A DNA stretch of 64,000 bases from DATBLE01 sp963719325 (GTDB lineage Bacteria > Actinomycetota > Thermoleophilia > Gaiellales > Gaiellaceae). Both the position numbers and the translations under genes were made by a program. The stretch covers positions 1-64,000 of the forward strand of contig CAVRBW010000026.1 in NCBI GenBank assembly GCA_963719325.1, given 5' to 3'. The notes under the pieces are model-generated. The model was given only the letters and a program-made list of their open reading frames with translations, did no database searches and was not told where the DNA came from. Shown piece by piece: positions 15,442 to 23,157 of this stretch. Numbering within the stretch: position 1 is the first letter of the stretch; every line of letters begins with the position of its first letter.

Positions 15442-15896
15442 TGAACCTGACCGTCAACGGCGTCGAGCGCGAGGTCGAGAGGCCCGGGCTCCAGTCGCTG
15501 CTCCACGTCCTCCGGGAGGAGCTCGGGGTGACGAGCCCGAAGGCCGGCTGCCAGCAGGGCGGTTGCGGAGCCTGCACGGTTCTCGTCGACGGAGAGCCCA
15601 GACGTTCGTGCCTGCTTCCCGTCGCCACCCTCGACGGCGCCGCGATCACAACGGTCGAGGGGGTCGGAACGCCGGAGCGGCTCTCGGTCGTGCAGGCCGC
15701 GTTCCACGAGCACTACGGCTCGCAATGCGGGTTCTGCACGCCCGGCTTCCTGCTCGCGACCCACGCGCTGATCGAGCGCTCTCCCGGCGCGGGCCGGGAC
15801 GAGATCGAGGAGGCGCTCGCGGGGCACACGTGCCGCTGCACGGGGTACGTGAAGATCCTGGAGGCGGTCGAGTCGGCCGTGGGAGGCGCAGCGTGA
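15441..15896 (+). CDS. Molybdenum hydroxylase 2Fe-2S small subunit (CoxS-like)
   Basis: 151 aa. The plant-ferredoxin-like first cluster uses Cys of GCQQGGCGACTVLVDG plus the Cys after EPRRS; the second, all-helical cluster uses CGFCTPG and CRCTGY. This four-helix plus ferredoxin layout is diagnostic of the XDH/CO-dehydrogenase small subunit. Start ATG 15441 has AGGAGGG upstream and overlaps the previous stop. The stop overlaps the GTG of the next gene by 4 nt. Confidence 0.95.
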   Translation: MNLTVNGVEREVERPGLQSLLHVLREELGVTSPKAGCQQGGCGACTVLVDGEPRRSCLLPVATLDGAAITTVEGVGTPERLSVVQAAFHEHYGSQCGFCTPGFLLATHALIERSPGAGRDEIEEALAGHTCRCTGYVKILEAVESAVGGAA

Positions 15897-17260
15897 AGGC
15901 GGTCGGGGCACGGCTGCCCCGCTACGACGGCGTCGCGCACGTCACCGGGCGCACGCAGTACGTCGACGACGTGCGCGCTCCGAACATGCTCTGGGCGAAG
16001 GCGCTGCGCTCGCCCGTCCACCACGCCGGGATCACGCGTATGGACACATCCAAGGCGGCCGCGGTCAAGGGCGTGCGCGCGATCGTCACTTGGGAGGACG
16101 TGCCGCAGCTCGTCTACGGCCACCTGGAAGCGTTGGGAATCCCGGCCGACGAGCCGCTGCTCGCCAAGGACGAGGTCCGCTACAAGGGTCAGCCGATCGC
16201 ACTGGTCGCGGCGGAGGACGAGGAGACGGCGCAGCAGGCCGTCGAGGCGATCGAGATCGACTTCGAGGAGCGGCCTGCCCTGTTCGACGTCCGCAAGGCG
16301 GCCGACCCGGACGCGCCGACGATCCACCAGTGGGGCAACTGGTACCCGCACTTCGAGGCGGAGAAGGACGTGCGCCAGATCCGGAAGGGCGACATCGACC
16401 GAGCCTTCGAACAGGCCGACACGATCGTCTCCGGCGTCTACCGGCCGGCCGCGATCGAGCACTGCCCGATGGAGCCGCAGACCGCGCTGGTCGTACCGGA
16501 GCCGAGCGGGCGGCTGACGATCTACTCGTGCACGCAGGCGCTGTACTTCTCGATGGGCGTCGTCGCCGCGCACCTGCAGGTGCCCCTGAACAGGCTGAAG
16601 GTCGTCGGAGGCACGGTCGGCGGCGGCTTCGGCGGCAAGGTGGACACGGCGACCGAGACGATCTCGGCCCTGGCGGCGATGAAGTCGGGCCGGCCGGTGA
16701 AGTGGCGCTGGACGCGGGAGGAGGAGTTCCTCTGCTCCTCGACGAGGGCGCCCTGGCACATGGAGATCGCGGACGCGGTGACGAAGGACGGCTGGATCCT
16801 CGGGCGGAAGATGCTGACGCTCCACGACTCCGGCGCCTATGCCCGCTTCTCGCCCTACGGCGTGACGAAGCACAGCTTCCACCACACCGGCGCGTACACG
16901 ATCCCGAACCTCCACTTCGACGGCTACGTGGTCTTCACGAACCGCGTGCCGACCACGGCCATGCGCGGGTTCGGCGTCACCTCGGTCTCGTTCGCGACCG
17001 AACTGCACGTGACCCGCATCGCCGAGGTGCTGGGGATCGACCCCTTCGAGCTGCGCCTGAAGAACGCGAACCGGATCGGCGACACCTCGCCGAACGGGAT
17101 CGCCTACGGCGACCCCTCGACCGTGCCGACGATCCTCGCGATCGCGGACGCGATCGGGCACGAGCTGCCGGCGGACTACCGGACGATGACTCGTGACCCG
17201 CGGGCAGGCGAGCTCCTTCCCGAGCACCTGGTCGAGCAGGTCGGGGAGGTGACGCACTGA
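15893..17260 (+). CDS. Molybdopterin-binding subunit, N-terminal half (split CoxL/XdhB type)
   Basis: 455 aa. It carries the small a/b hammerhead domain (residues 15-125, from HVTGRTQYVDDV) and the first molybdopterin-binding domain with VGGTVGGGFGGKVD (Gly-rich loop, about residue 240) and TTAMRGFG near residue 355. The AYxCSFR loop that marks form I carbon monoxide dehydrogenase is absent; TTAMRGFG is the general XDH-type equivalent. The protein stops where normal large subunits continue; the remainder is the next gene, joined through a 1-nt TGATG overlap. Splitting of this subunit is known in nicotinate dehydrogenase, so it is probably functional. Confidence 0.88.
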   Translation: MKAVGARLPRYDGVAHVTGRTQYVDDVRAPNMLWAKALRSPVHHAGITRMDTSKAAAVKGVRAIVTWEDVPQLVYGHLEALGIPADEPLLAKDEVRYKGQPIALVAAEDEETAQQAVEAIEIDFEERPALFDVRKAADPDAPTIHQWGNWYPHFEAEKDVRQIRKGDIDRAFEQADTIVSGVYRPAAIEHCPMEPQTALVVPEPSGRLTIYSCTQALYFSMGVVAAHLQVPLNRLKVVGGTVGGGFGGKVDTATETISALAAMKSGRPVKWRWTREEEFLCSSTRAPWHMEIADAVTKDGWILGRKMLTLHDSGAYARFSPYGVTKHSFHHTGAYTIPNLHFDGYVVFTNRVPTTAMRGFGVTSVSFATELHVTRIAEVLGIDPFELRLKNANRIGDTSPNGIAYGDPSTVPTILAIADAIGHELPADYRTMTRDPRAGELLPEHLVEQVGEVTH

Positions 17261-18366
17261 TGGCAAAGCACCGAGGCCGCGGCATCTCGGCGATCGAGTA
17301 CCCGACCGGGATGAACCAGAACGGCGACCCGTCGCAGGCGTGGATCAAGATCAAGCCGGACGGCCGGGTCGACGTCTTCTCCGGCACCTCCGACATCGGT
17401 AACGGCTCGAAGACGATCCAGAGCCAGATCGTCGCGGAGACGCTCGGCGTTCCCTACGACTGGATCACCTACGACAACTCGAATACGGACTCGTCTCCTC
17501 TTTGCACGGGCACGTTCGCGTCACGTGCGACGTTCGTGGCCGGGAACGCCGTGCTCAAGGCGGCGGCGAACGCGAAGTCGAAGCTGCTCGAGATCGCCGC
17601 CAAGGAGCTCGAGATCGCTCCGGAGGATCTCGAGGTCGTCGACGGCGAGGTGATCGCGAAGGGCGCGCCGCAGAAGAAGATCAGCGTGCCGGACGTCGCC
17701 GCGGCGGCCACATGGGTGCACGGCGAGCTGATCACCGGTACCGGCGCGCAGCTCAACCCGTATGCGGAGATCGTCGACCCGGAGACGGGACGCGTCGACA
17801 AGCCCCCGCACGCGGCGATTTCGTACGCCGCCTGCGCCGCGGAGGTCGAGGTCGACGACGAGACCGGCGAGGTCCGAGTCGAGCATCTCTGGCAGTGCTT
17901 CGACGTCGGCCGCGCGATCAACCCCACCCTGGTCGAAGGGCAGATCCAGGGCGGCGCGCTGATGGGCCTCGGCCTGGGCGTGCTCGAGGAGTGCTACCCC
18001 TACTACCCGAGCCCCGACCACCGCGGGAGCGAGTTCGGCTCCTACCTCGCGCCCGGGATCAAAGGGCTGCCGAACATCGACACGATCATCATCGAGAACC
18101 CCTCGACCGACGGCCCCTACGGCGCGAAGGGGATCAGCGAGATGGCGAACAACCCGCAGCCGCCGGCGATCGCCTCGGCGGTCTACGACGCGATCGGCGT
18201 GTGGGTGACCGAGCTCCCGATCACGCCCGAGCGTGTGCTGCGCGCGCTCGAGCGCAAGGAGCAGGGCCCACGCCGCGATGGCAAGTGGGTCGTCTACGAC
18301 GAGCAGCTCTCGGTCAACGCCGTCGCCCACGCGGACTCGCGGTTCCGCTTCCCCGTCGGTGCCTGA
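17260..18366 (+). CDS. Molybdopterin-binding subunit, C-terminal half
   Basis: 368 aa continuing the large subunit. GMNQNGDPSQAWIKI and GTSDIGNGSKTIQSQIVAETLG are the second molybdopterin contact region; the catalytic Glu is expected in GPYGAKGISEM (about residue 290), equivalent to the base in xanthine dehydrogenase. The C-terminal tail after residue 330 is Arg/Lys-rich. The two halves together equal about 820 residues, the normal size of one large subunit. The substrate cannot be read; the neighbouring tautomerase and SDR genes suggest a ring or aldehyde compound. Confidence 0.87.
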   Translation: MAKHRGRGISAIEYPTGMNQNGDPSQAWIKIKPDGRVDVFSGTSDIGNGSKTIQSQIVAETLGVPYDWITYDNSNTDSSPLCTGTFASRATFVAGNAVLKAAANAKSKLLEIAAKELEIAPEDLEVVDGEVIAKGAPQKKISVPDVAAAATWVHGELITGTGAQLNPYAEIVDPETGRVDKPPHAAISYAACAAEVEVDDETGEVRVEHLWQCFDVGRAINPTLVEGQIQGGALMGLGLGVLEECYPYYPSPDHRGSEFGSYLAPGIKGLPNIDTIIIENPSTDGPYGAKGISEMANNPQPPAIASAVYDAIGVWVTELPITPERVLRALERKEQGPRRDGKWVVYDEQLSVNAVAHADSRFRFPVGA

Positions 18367-18757
18367 GGCCAGGTCGCCGTTCCGGTCGTGGAACGGCGTC
18401 GAGGCGCACGAGCTGTACCCCGGCGTGCACCTGCACGCGATCGGCGGAGAGCAGGTGCTGATGTGCCGCGTGCGGTACGCGCCCGGCAAGCAGGTCGCGC
18501 GCCACATCCACCCCGAGGCCGAGCAGCTGATGGCGATCGTCGACGGCGAGGTGACGATGACGATCGGTGAGGAGACTCGGACGCTGCGCGCCGGCGACGT
18601 CGCCGTCGTCAATCGCGGCGTCGAGCACGAGCTCTACTCGGAGCACGGCGTCGAGTTCTTCGAGGCGCTCGCACCGGTGCCGCTCGACCACGTCCCCGAC
18701 AGCGAGCGCGATCTCGTGCTCGGGCCCGACGGCGGCGCGACGCACGTCGAGCGCTAG
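18359..18757 (+). CDS. Cupin domain protein
   Basis: 132 aa. Motif 1 is VARHIHPEAEQLMAIVDGEV, giving the H-x-H-x(4)-E pattern with the closing Glu of EQ, and motif 2 is AVVNRGVEHEL with the last His. The start is GTG 18359, overlapping the hydroxylase stop by 8 nt, so it is translationally coupled to that operon. It may bind the metal for a dioxygenase- or isomerase-type step on the hydroxylase product, or act as a ligand sensor; neither is provable here. Confidence 0.8.
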   Translation: MPEARSPFRSWNGVEAHELYPGVHLHAIGGEQVLMCRVRYAPGKQVARHIHPEAEQLMAIVDGEVTMTIGEETRTLRAGDVAVVNRGVEHELYSEHGVEFFEALAPVPLDHVPDSERDLVLGPDGGATHVER

Positions 18758-18805
18758 CTCGGTTCGCCCGTTTAGATTGTCCCGACCGACGAGAGGAGAC
18801 AAGCG

Positions 18806-18988
18806 ATGCCCTGGATCGACGTCAAGCTCTACGACCACCGCGTGAACGAGGAGTCGGTGCCGAAGATCATCGAGGCGCTGACCAACGCCCTCGCCGAGTC
18901 GAGCGGCGCCTCGCCGGACCACATCCAGGTGGTCGTCCAGGGCATCTCGCCCAAGCAGTGGGGCATCGCCGGCAAGCCGGGTGCCTAG
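18806..18988 (+). CDS. 4-oxalocrotonate tautomerase family protein, copy 1
   Basis: 60 aa. Processing exposes Pro1 (MPWIDVKLYD), the catalytic base of this family, and the helix EESVPKIIEALTNALAESSG follows. Length and the beta-alpha-beta pattern match 4-OT monomers, which assemble as hexamers. The C-terminus ends in SPKQWGIAGKP, a motif shared with the second copy at 19715. ATG with GAGGAGAC upstream and TAGATT at 18772 as possible -10. Its 3' end overlaps the SDR start by 8 nt. Confidence 0.85.
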   Translation: MPWIDVKLYDHRVNEESVPKIIEALTNALAESSGASPDHIQVVVQGISPKQWGIAGKPGA

Positions 18989-19661
18989 TAGTAGAGCTGT
19001 CTTCCTGATCACGGGCGCCTCGAGCGGGATCGGCGAGGCGACCGCGCGGCGGGCGGTCGAAGCCGGCTACAACGTCGTGCTCGCCGCCCGCTCGACCGAG
19101 AAGATCGAGGCGCTCGCACGCGAGCTCGACGGCCTCGCGGTGACCTGCGACGTCACCGAATGGGAGCAGCAGGAGGCGATGGTCGAGCGGACGCTCGCCG
19201 AGTACGGTCGCATCGACGTCGCCTTCGCGAACGCCGGGTTCGGCGGCGCCCGCAGCTTCAAGGCTTCCACGCCCGAGCACTGGCGCGCGATGGTGCTGAC
19301 GAACGTCTACGGCGCGGCGCTGACGATCCGGGCGTGCTACGACGCGCTCGTCGCGTCGCGCGGCCACCTGCTCCTGACGGGTTCGGTCGCCGGCCGCCGG
19401 GCGATCCCAGGCTCCCTGTACTCCTGCACGAAGTGGGCCGTGACGGCGATGGGGGAGGCGGCCCGGCTCGAGCTAAACGGCACCGGCGTCCGCGTCACGC
19501 TGATCGAGCCCGGGATGACCGACACGCCGTTCTTCGACGAGCGCCCGCCGGCCACCCTCGAGGCGGACGACATCGCCCGCGCGGTGTTGTACGCGGTCTC
19601 CCAGCCGCCCCATGTCGACGTGAACGAGATGCTCGTCAGGCCGACCGACCAGCAGCTCTGA
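18981..19661 (+). CDS. Short-chain dehydrogenase/reductase
   Basis: 226 aa classical SDR. TGASSGIG (about residues 9-16) binds NAD(P); NAG is at about residue 80; the catalytic Ser lies in LLTGSVAG and Tyr-Lys in YSCTKWA. An Arg two residues after the dinucleotide turn (AARST) favours NADPH. GTG start at 18981 inside the tautomerase gene. It sits between two tautomerase genes, consistent with redox processing of an enol/keto intermediate; substrate unassigned. Confidence 0.9.
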   Translation: MPSSRAVFLITGASSGIGEATARRAVEAGYNVVLAARSTEKIEALARELDGLAVTCDVTEWEQQEAMVERTLAEYGRIDVAFANAGFGGARSFKASTPEHWRAMVLTNVYGAALTIRACYDALVASRGHLLLTGSVAGRRAIPGSLYSCTKWAVTAMGEAARLELNGTGVRVTLIEPGMTDTPFFDERPPATLEADDIARAVLYAVSQPPHVDVNEMLVRPTDQQL

Positions 19662-19714
19662 GCCTGACCCGGCTGCCGTTGTAGGGTCGCGCTACCCGAC
19701 CCAAGGAGACTGCG

Positions 19715-19921
19715 ATGCCGCTGATCGAGGTGAAGCTGTTCGACTTCCGGATGAGCGATGAGACGAGCAGGAAGCTGATCGCCGGGCTGACGGACGCGCT
19801 CTGCGCCGCCACCACCGAGGGGCTGCGGGAGCACACATGGGTGCTCGTCGAAGGCCACTCGCCGAAGAACTGGGGCGTCGGCGGCGTGCCCTGGCCCACG
19901 GAGATGACGCCGCCCGCGTGA
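19715..19921 (+). CDS. 4-oxalocrotonate tautomerase family protein, copy 2
   Basis: 68 aa with exposed Pro1 (MPLIEVKLFDFRM) and the same C-terminal motif as the first copy, here SPKNWGVGGVPW. The two share the start pattern MPxI(D/E)VKL and end pattern SPK(Q/N)WG, so they are paralogues or subunits of a hetero-hexamer. A strong AAGGAGAC ribosome site precedes the ATG. The stop is 33 nt before a paired REP element. Confidence 0.85.
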   Translation: MPLIEVKLFDFRMSDETSRKLIAGLTDALCAATTEGLREHTWVLVEGHSPKNWGVGGVPWPTEMTPPA

Positions 19922-19953
19922 GCCGGCCGGAGCGCGCCCGCGACACGAAGGCG

Positions 19954-20021
19954 AGGGACAGTCCCTGGAGCGGGACCGTCACGCTCCATCCACAGGAGCC
20001 CCGTCCCAGGGACAGTCCCCA
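19954..20021 (+). repeat. Paired REP element, copy 2
   Basis: REP core AGGGACAGTCCCTGG at 19954-19968, spacer with TCCACAG, second core CAGGGACAGTCCCCA at 20007-20021. Both cores are in the same orientation with centres 54 nt apart. It lies between the convergent tautomerase and deoxyribosyltransferase-like genes and fills the 103-nt gap almost completely. Confidence 0.8.
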
Positions 20022-20024
20022 GAC

Positions 20025-20474
20025 TCAGCGCCAGCGCTCGAGCGCGGCCTGCGCCGCCTCGAGGGACGTGCAGATCGTGCCCGCCGCCTCGATGCACCCG
20101 ACCACGAACAGATTCAGGCCGCGCGCCTCGCCCTCGCGCTCCGAGTCGCGCAGCGCACGCATGTCCGTCACGAGCCCGACGATTCCCTTCTTCGAGTCGT
20201 CGCTCCGCATCAGCGCGTGGAAGATCCCGATCTCGCACGCGGTGCCGTCGTCGATCATCGGGCCGTCGAGTATCGCCAGCACCGCGTTCGCCTCGCGAAG
20301 CGCCGCCCAGTCCTTGGCGAAGATCCGTTCCGCAGTGACGGTGCCGTCGAGGGCGAGCTCGTGCTCGTGCGGAACGAACACGTCGAAGCCGGCCGCGCGC
20401 AGCTGCGCGGCGCAGCGGTCGATGAACTCGCGCTCGTACGGAGTGAAGAGCGGCCCGGCGAAGTAGATCTTCAC
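20025..20474 (-). CDS. Nucleoside 2-deoxyribosyltransferase-like protein
   Basis: 149 aa. The family start KIYFAGPLFTPYEREF, the DWAALREANAVLAILDGP stretch with catalytic-site Asp, and GTACEIGIFHALMRSD containing the nucleophilic Glu of the D-G-T-x-x-E-I-G motif are all visible. Members transfer or hydrolyse the deoxyribosyl bond of nucleosides or nucleotides. The ATG overlaps the diol dehydratase medium-subunit stop by 4 nt, so it is the last gene of that B12-enzyme operon. That location is unexpected and may mean a role in handling adenosine from inactivated coenzyme. Confidence 0.85.
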   Translation of the reverse strand: MKIYFAGPLFTPYEREFIDRCAAQLRAAGFDVFVPHEHELALDGTVTAERIFAKDWAALREANAVLAILDGPMIDDGTACEIGIFHALMRSDDSKKGIVGLVTDMRALRDSEREGEARGLNLFVVGCIEAAGTICTSLEAAQAALERWR

Positions 20475-20953
20475 AGGAGCTCGATCTCGGCCGGCGCCGC
20501 CCCTGGGATCGCCTCCGCCGTCTCGCGCGCGTGCAGCAGCGTCGTGCGCACGATCAGCTTGGCGCGGGCGAAGTTGTCGAGCGTCGTCGGCACGGGGCCG
20601 ACCGTCTGGCCGAGCGCGTATGCGGCCGCGTTCCTGCCCATCGCCCGGTACGAGTCGAGGGTGTAGAGCGGCGACATCCCGAACAGCTCGAGGTTGTCGA
20701 GCGGTTGGAGGTCGGCGCGGTGGATCACGGCCGTTCCCTTCGACTGCAGACCGATCGCGACGCCCGACCCCGAGAGCCGCGCGCCGTCGTGTCCGATGAA
20801 GGCGACGTCCGACGCCCGGCGGACACGCACCAGACGCGGCTCACCCCCGCCCTCGCGCACTCCGTCGGCGACCGCACGCAGCACCTCGGCGTGTGCGAGG
20901 CCGTTGATCGTCTCCCGCAGCGCGCTGCCGAACGCCGGCCCGACCGCGACCAC
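20471..20953 (-). CDS. B12-dependent diol/glycerol dehydratase medium (beta) subunit
   Basis: 160 aa from GTG 20953. The family core begins VVVAVGPAFG and continues through ASDVAFIGHDGARLSGSGVAIGLQSKGTAVIH and LDNLELFGMSPLYTLDSYRAMGRNAA, which form the Rossmann domain binding the lower face of adenosylcobalamin. The N-terminal about 45 residues of enterobacterial beta subunits are missing. In this frame a TAG lies about 55 nt upstream of the GTG, while the alpha-subunit frame runs across the start, so beta may once have been fused to alpha in frame. The gene order here is gamma-alpha-beta. Confidence 0.85.
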   Translation of the reverse strand: MVAVGPAFGSALRETINGLAHAEVLRAVADGVREGGGEPRLVRVRRASDVAFIGHDGARLSGSGVAIGLQSKGTAVIHRADLQPLDNLELFGMSPLYTLDSYRAMGRNAAAYALGQTVGPVPTTLDNFARAKLIVRTTLLHARETAEAIPGAAPAEIELL

Positions 20954-22697
20954 GACCTCGCCGGAGTTGTGCGCTGCCCTTGGCGACAGGACCTTCCGCG
21001 ACTACCGGCGCCGCTCCGTTCGGCGACGTCTCCACCTGCGGATCGAGCACGTACGGCAGCTTCTGAAGCAGCTCCCAGCGCTCGCCCTCCAGGCGGTAGC
21101 CCGTGCCGGGCCCTTCGTAGCGATTCGGGTCGCTGATCGCAGAATGGACGGTTCCGTCGGGCCCGACGATCGCGGATGTCTGGAGGTAGTCGGCCGAGAC
21201 GCGCTGGCGCTGCATCGCCAGCACCGCTTCGGCGACGTCCTCGAAGCCGGCCGCGTCCAGCTCGCGGACGACGTCGAGCGCCGAGATCCCGTCGGCGAGC
21301 ACACGATCGGCCCCGGCCACGTCGGCGGCCCGGTCGCGGTCCGGCAGGTCACGGCTCGCGTAGCCGTACGTCGCCGCCGCGACTTCCTCGTCGGTCACGG
21401 GCGGAAAGCCGAGCCCGGCGAAGACGGCCTGAATCGCGCGAGCGGCCCGCTCGCGCACGTGCAGCATCTCGCCCTCCGCGACCGGCTCGATACCGGCGTC
21501 GACCTGCCAGTCGCGCTGCATGGTCAACCACTCGTCGAGGTCGTCGCCGTCGTAGTTGCCGCCGCCGAAGGTGTTGTCCTCCCGGGGCATCACGGAGTAG
21601 CCGGAGGTGACGAAGTCGGTGCCCGGCAGGAACTGGCCCATCAGCTTCGCCGTCTTCCGGATCTCCGAGTGCGAGGCGATTGCGTCGTTGCCGGACGCGA
21701 CCTCCAGGTCGAGCCAGGCCGCGAGCACGTTCTCGGCGAGGATCTCGCGCACGCCGCCCGGCAACGAGAGCACGAGCGCGACGCACGAGATCGATCCGTT
21801 CTGAACGCCCTGCGAGCCCGCGGCGCGGATCGCAGCCAGGCATCGCGCCTCCAGATAGAGCATCGACCGGCCCTCGGCGTGCCCCATGAGCGCTTCGGAG
21901 CCTCCGCCCGACGTGAAACGAACCTTCACCCCGCGCGAGGCGTACGCCGAGGCGAGAAACGCCTTCGACCACGGCGTGTCGTCCCCGTCGACGAACACCG
22001 CCTCGGTGCCGTACACGGAGAGCGTCTCCGCGTACGTGACCAGCCCCTGGATCGCGAGCTGGAGGTTGCGCCGCTCCTCGACCGCGCATTGCGTCATCAC
22101 GCCCGGGCGCCCGGTTTGCGAGCCGACGAGGATCGCGATCGCGTTCAGCGGCGCGTACCTCGAGACGCCGACGGTCGTCTCCAGCTCCGCGAACCCACGC
22201 GCCGCCGCCTCGGCGGCGTCGGCGGCGAGCAACGCCGGGTTCTCCTTCAGGTTCGTGACGTGCGCCTGGTTGGCGGGAGCCCGCCGGGCACGCAGCTTCT
22301 TGAGCGCGAACATCAGCTCGACCGGATCGAGCCGGGAGACGATCCGCGCGAGCCGCGCCGGCGTGAGGCCGCGGGAGAGGCGAACGAGGTCCGCCCGGGG
22401 CACGCCGACGTCGACGAGCCGGCGGGCGATCTCGTCGTCGGCGAACCCTGCCGCCTCTGCCGCGACGTCCAGGTCGAGGCCGTAGCGCGCGACGAAGCGG
22501 TCGATCACGTCGAAGTCCTCTGCACGGCGACCGTCCATCGAGACGATCCGGCCGCCCTGGATCTCGACGCCCGGCTCCGGGTCGTTCGGTCCGTCCATGG
22601 CGACGAGCCCGAGCTCCGGATCGGGCGAGATCAACAGCTCGCGTCGAAGCTCCCGCTGCTCGCGGGAGACGAACCGCTCAGACCGCCGCGCGCTCAT
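20841..22697 (-). CDS. B12-dependent diol/glycerol dehydratase large (alpha) subunit
   Basis: 618 aa as read, against about 555 for PduC-type subunits. The TIM-barrel sequence is intact, including QAHVTNLKENPALL, GRPGVMTQCAVEERRNLQ, the SGGGSEALMG and EARCLAAIRAAG segments and the closing YLQTSAI and PGTGYRL. Normal family proteins end close to LDPQVET (about residue 560). The remaining residues are a short linker and then an Arg/Gly-rich stretch that is the beta-subunit coding sequence read out of frame, a 113-nt overlap. ATG 22697 lies 19 nt inside the gamma gene. The enzyme converts 1,2-propanediol or glycerol to an aldehyde; no reactivase gene is next to it. Confidence 0.85.
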   Translation of the reverse strand: MSARRSERFVSREQRELRRELLISPDPELGLVAMDGPNDPEPGVEIQGGRIVSMDGRRAEDFDVIDRFVARYGLDLDVAAEAAGFADDEIARRLVDVGVPRADLVRLSRGLTPARLARIVSRLDPVELMFALKKLRARRAPANQAHVTNLKENPALLAADAAEAAARGFAELETTVGVSRYAPLNAIAILVGSQTGRPGVMTQCAVEERRNLQLAIQGLVTYAETLSVYGTEAVFVDGDDTPWSKAFLASAYASRGVKVRFTSGGGSEALMGHAEGRSMLYLEARCLAAIRAAGSQGVQNGSISCVALVLSLPGGVREILAENVLAAWLDLEVASGNDAIASHSEIRKTAKLMGQFLPGTDFVTSGYSVMPREDNTFGGGNYDGDDLDEWLTMQRDWQVDAGIEPVAEGEMLHVRERAARAIQAVFAGLGFPPVTDEEVAAATYGYASRDLPDRDRAADVAGADRVLADGISALDVVRELDAAGFEDVAEAVLAMQRQRVSADYLQTSAIVGPDGTVHSAISDPNRYEGPGTGYRLEGERWELLQKLPYVLDPQVETSPNGAAPVVAEGPVAKGSAQLRRGRGRGRAGVRQRAAGDDQRPRTRRGAACGRRRSARGRG

Positions 22698-23109
22698 CCA
22701 CCCGCAGCAGGGCGCGATCCGAGTACGCGGCAGCCGCTTCGCGAACGAACGCGGCGGACAGGGGCGCCTCGAGCTCCGTCTCGAGCCGCTCGGCCCACGC
22801 CTCGAGCTCGCCCGCCGTCGATCGATGAGGGCGCAACGCCGTGTAGACGGCGAGAATCGTCTCGCTCGGGACGGCCGCAAGCTCGGCAGCACGAGCGAGG
22901 TTGTCCGCGAGCTGCGTCCGTCCCGCGGCAAGCGCGACCGCCGACTGCCGGCGAAGCGTCTCGGGCGTCGCCCGGAGGTCGTCCGGCCCGAGACGCCCCG
23001 CGCGCACGGCGTCCAGGGTCAGCTCGTCGACTCGGAGCCCCGTGGGCGTGCGAACCAGATCGGGCCTGCGCGAGCCCAGCGGGTAGTCGGACAGCGGGTC
23101 GAAGCCCAT
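22678..23109 (-). CDS. B12-dependent diol/glycerol dehydratase small (gamma) subunit
   Basis: 143 aa. DYPLGSRRPDLVRTPTG, LTLDAVRAGRLGPDDLRATPETLRRQ, and the helix AAELAAVPSETILAVYTALRPHRST match PduE/GldC small subunits across their full length. It is the first gene of the operon, whereas enterobacterial operons place gamma last. The ATG at 23109 is 6 nt after TAAGCT, a possible leaderless -10, divergent from a secreted-protein gene. The operon continues into alpha with a 20-nt overlap. Confidence 0.88.
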   Translation of the reverse strand: MGFDPLSDYPLGSRRPDLVRTPTGLRVDELTLDAVRAGRLGPDDLRATPETLRRQSAVALAAGRTQLADNLARAAELAAVPSETILAVYTALRPHRSTAGELEAWAERLETELEAPLSAAFVREAAAAYSDRALLRVDERAAV

Positions 23110-23157
23110 GCGAACAGCTTAGAGTGGGACTTTGAGACTCGACAAGGAGACCGAACA

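Noticed and set aside
15893..18366. Form I carbon monoxide dehydrogenase (CoxL)
   Set aside because: The diagnostic AYxCSFR active-site loop is missing; the equivalent is TTAMRGFG. CoxD and CoxE-type genes are not specific to CO oxidation.
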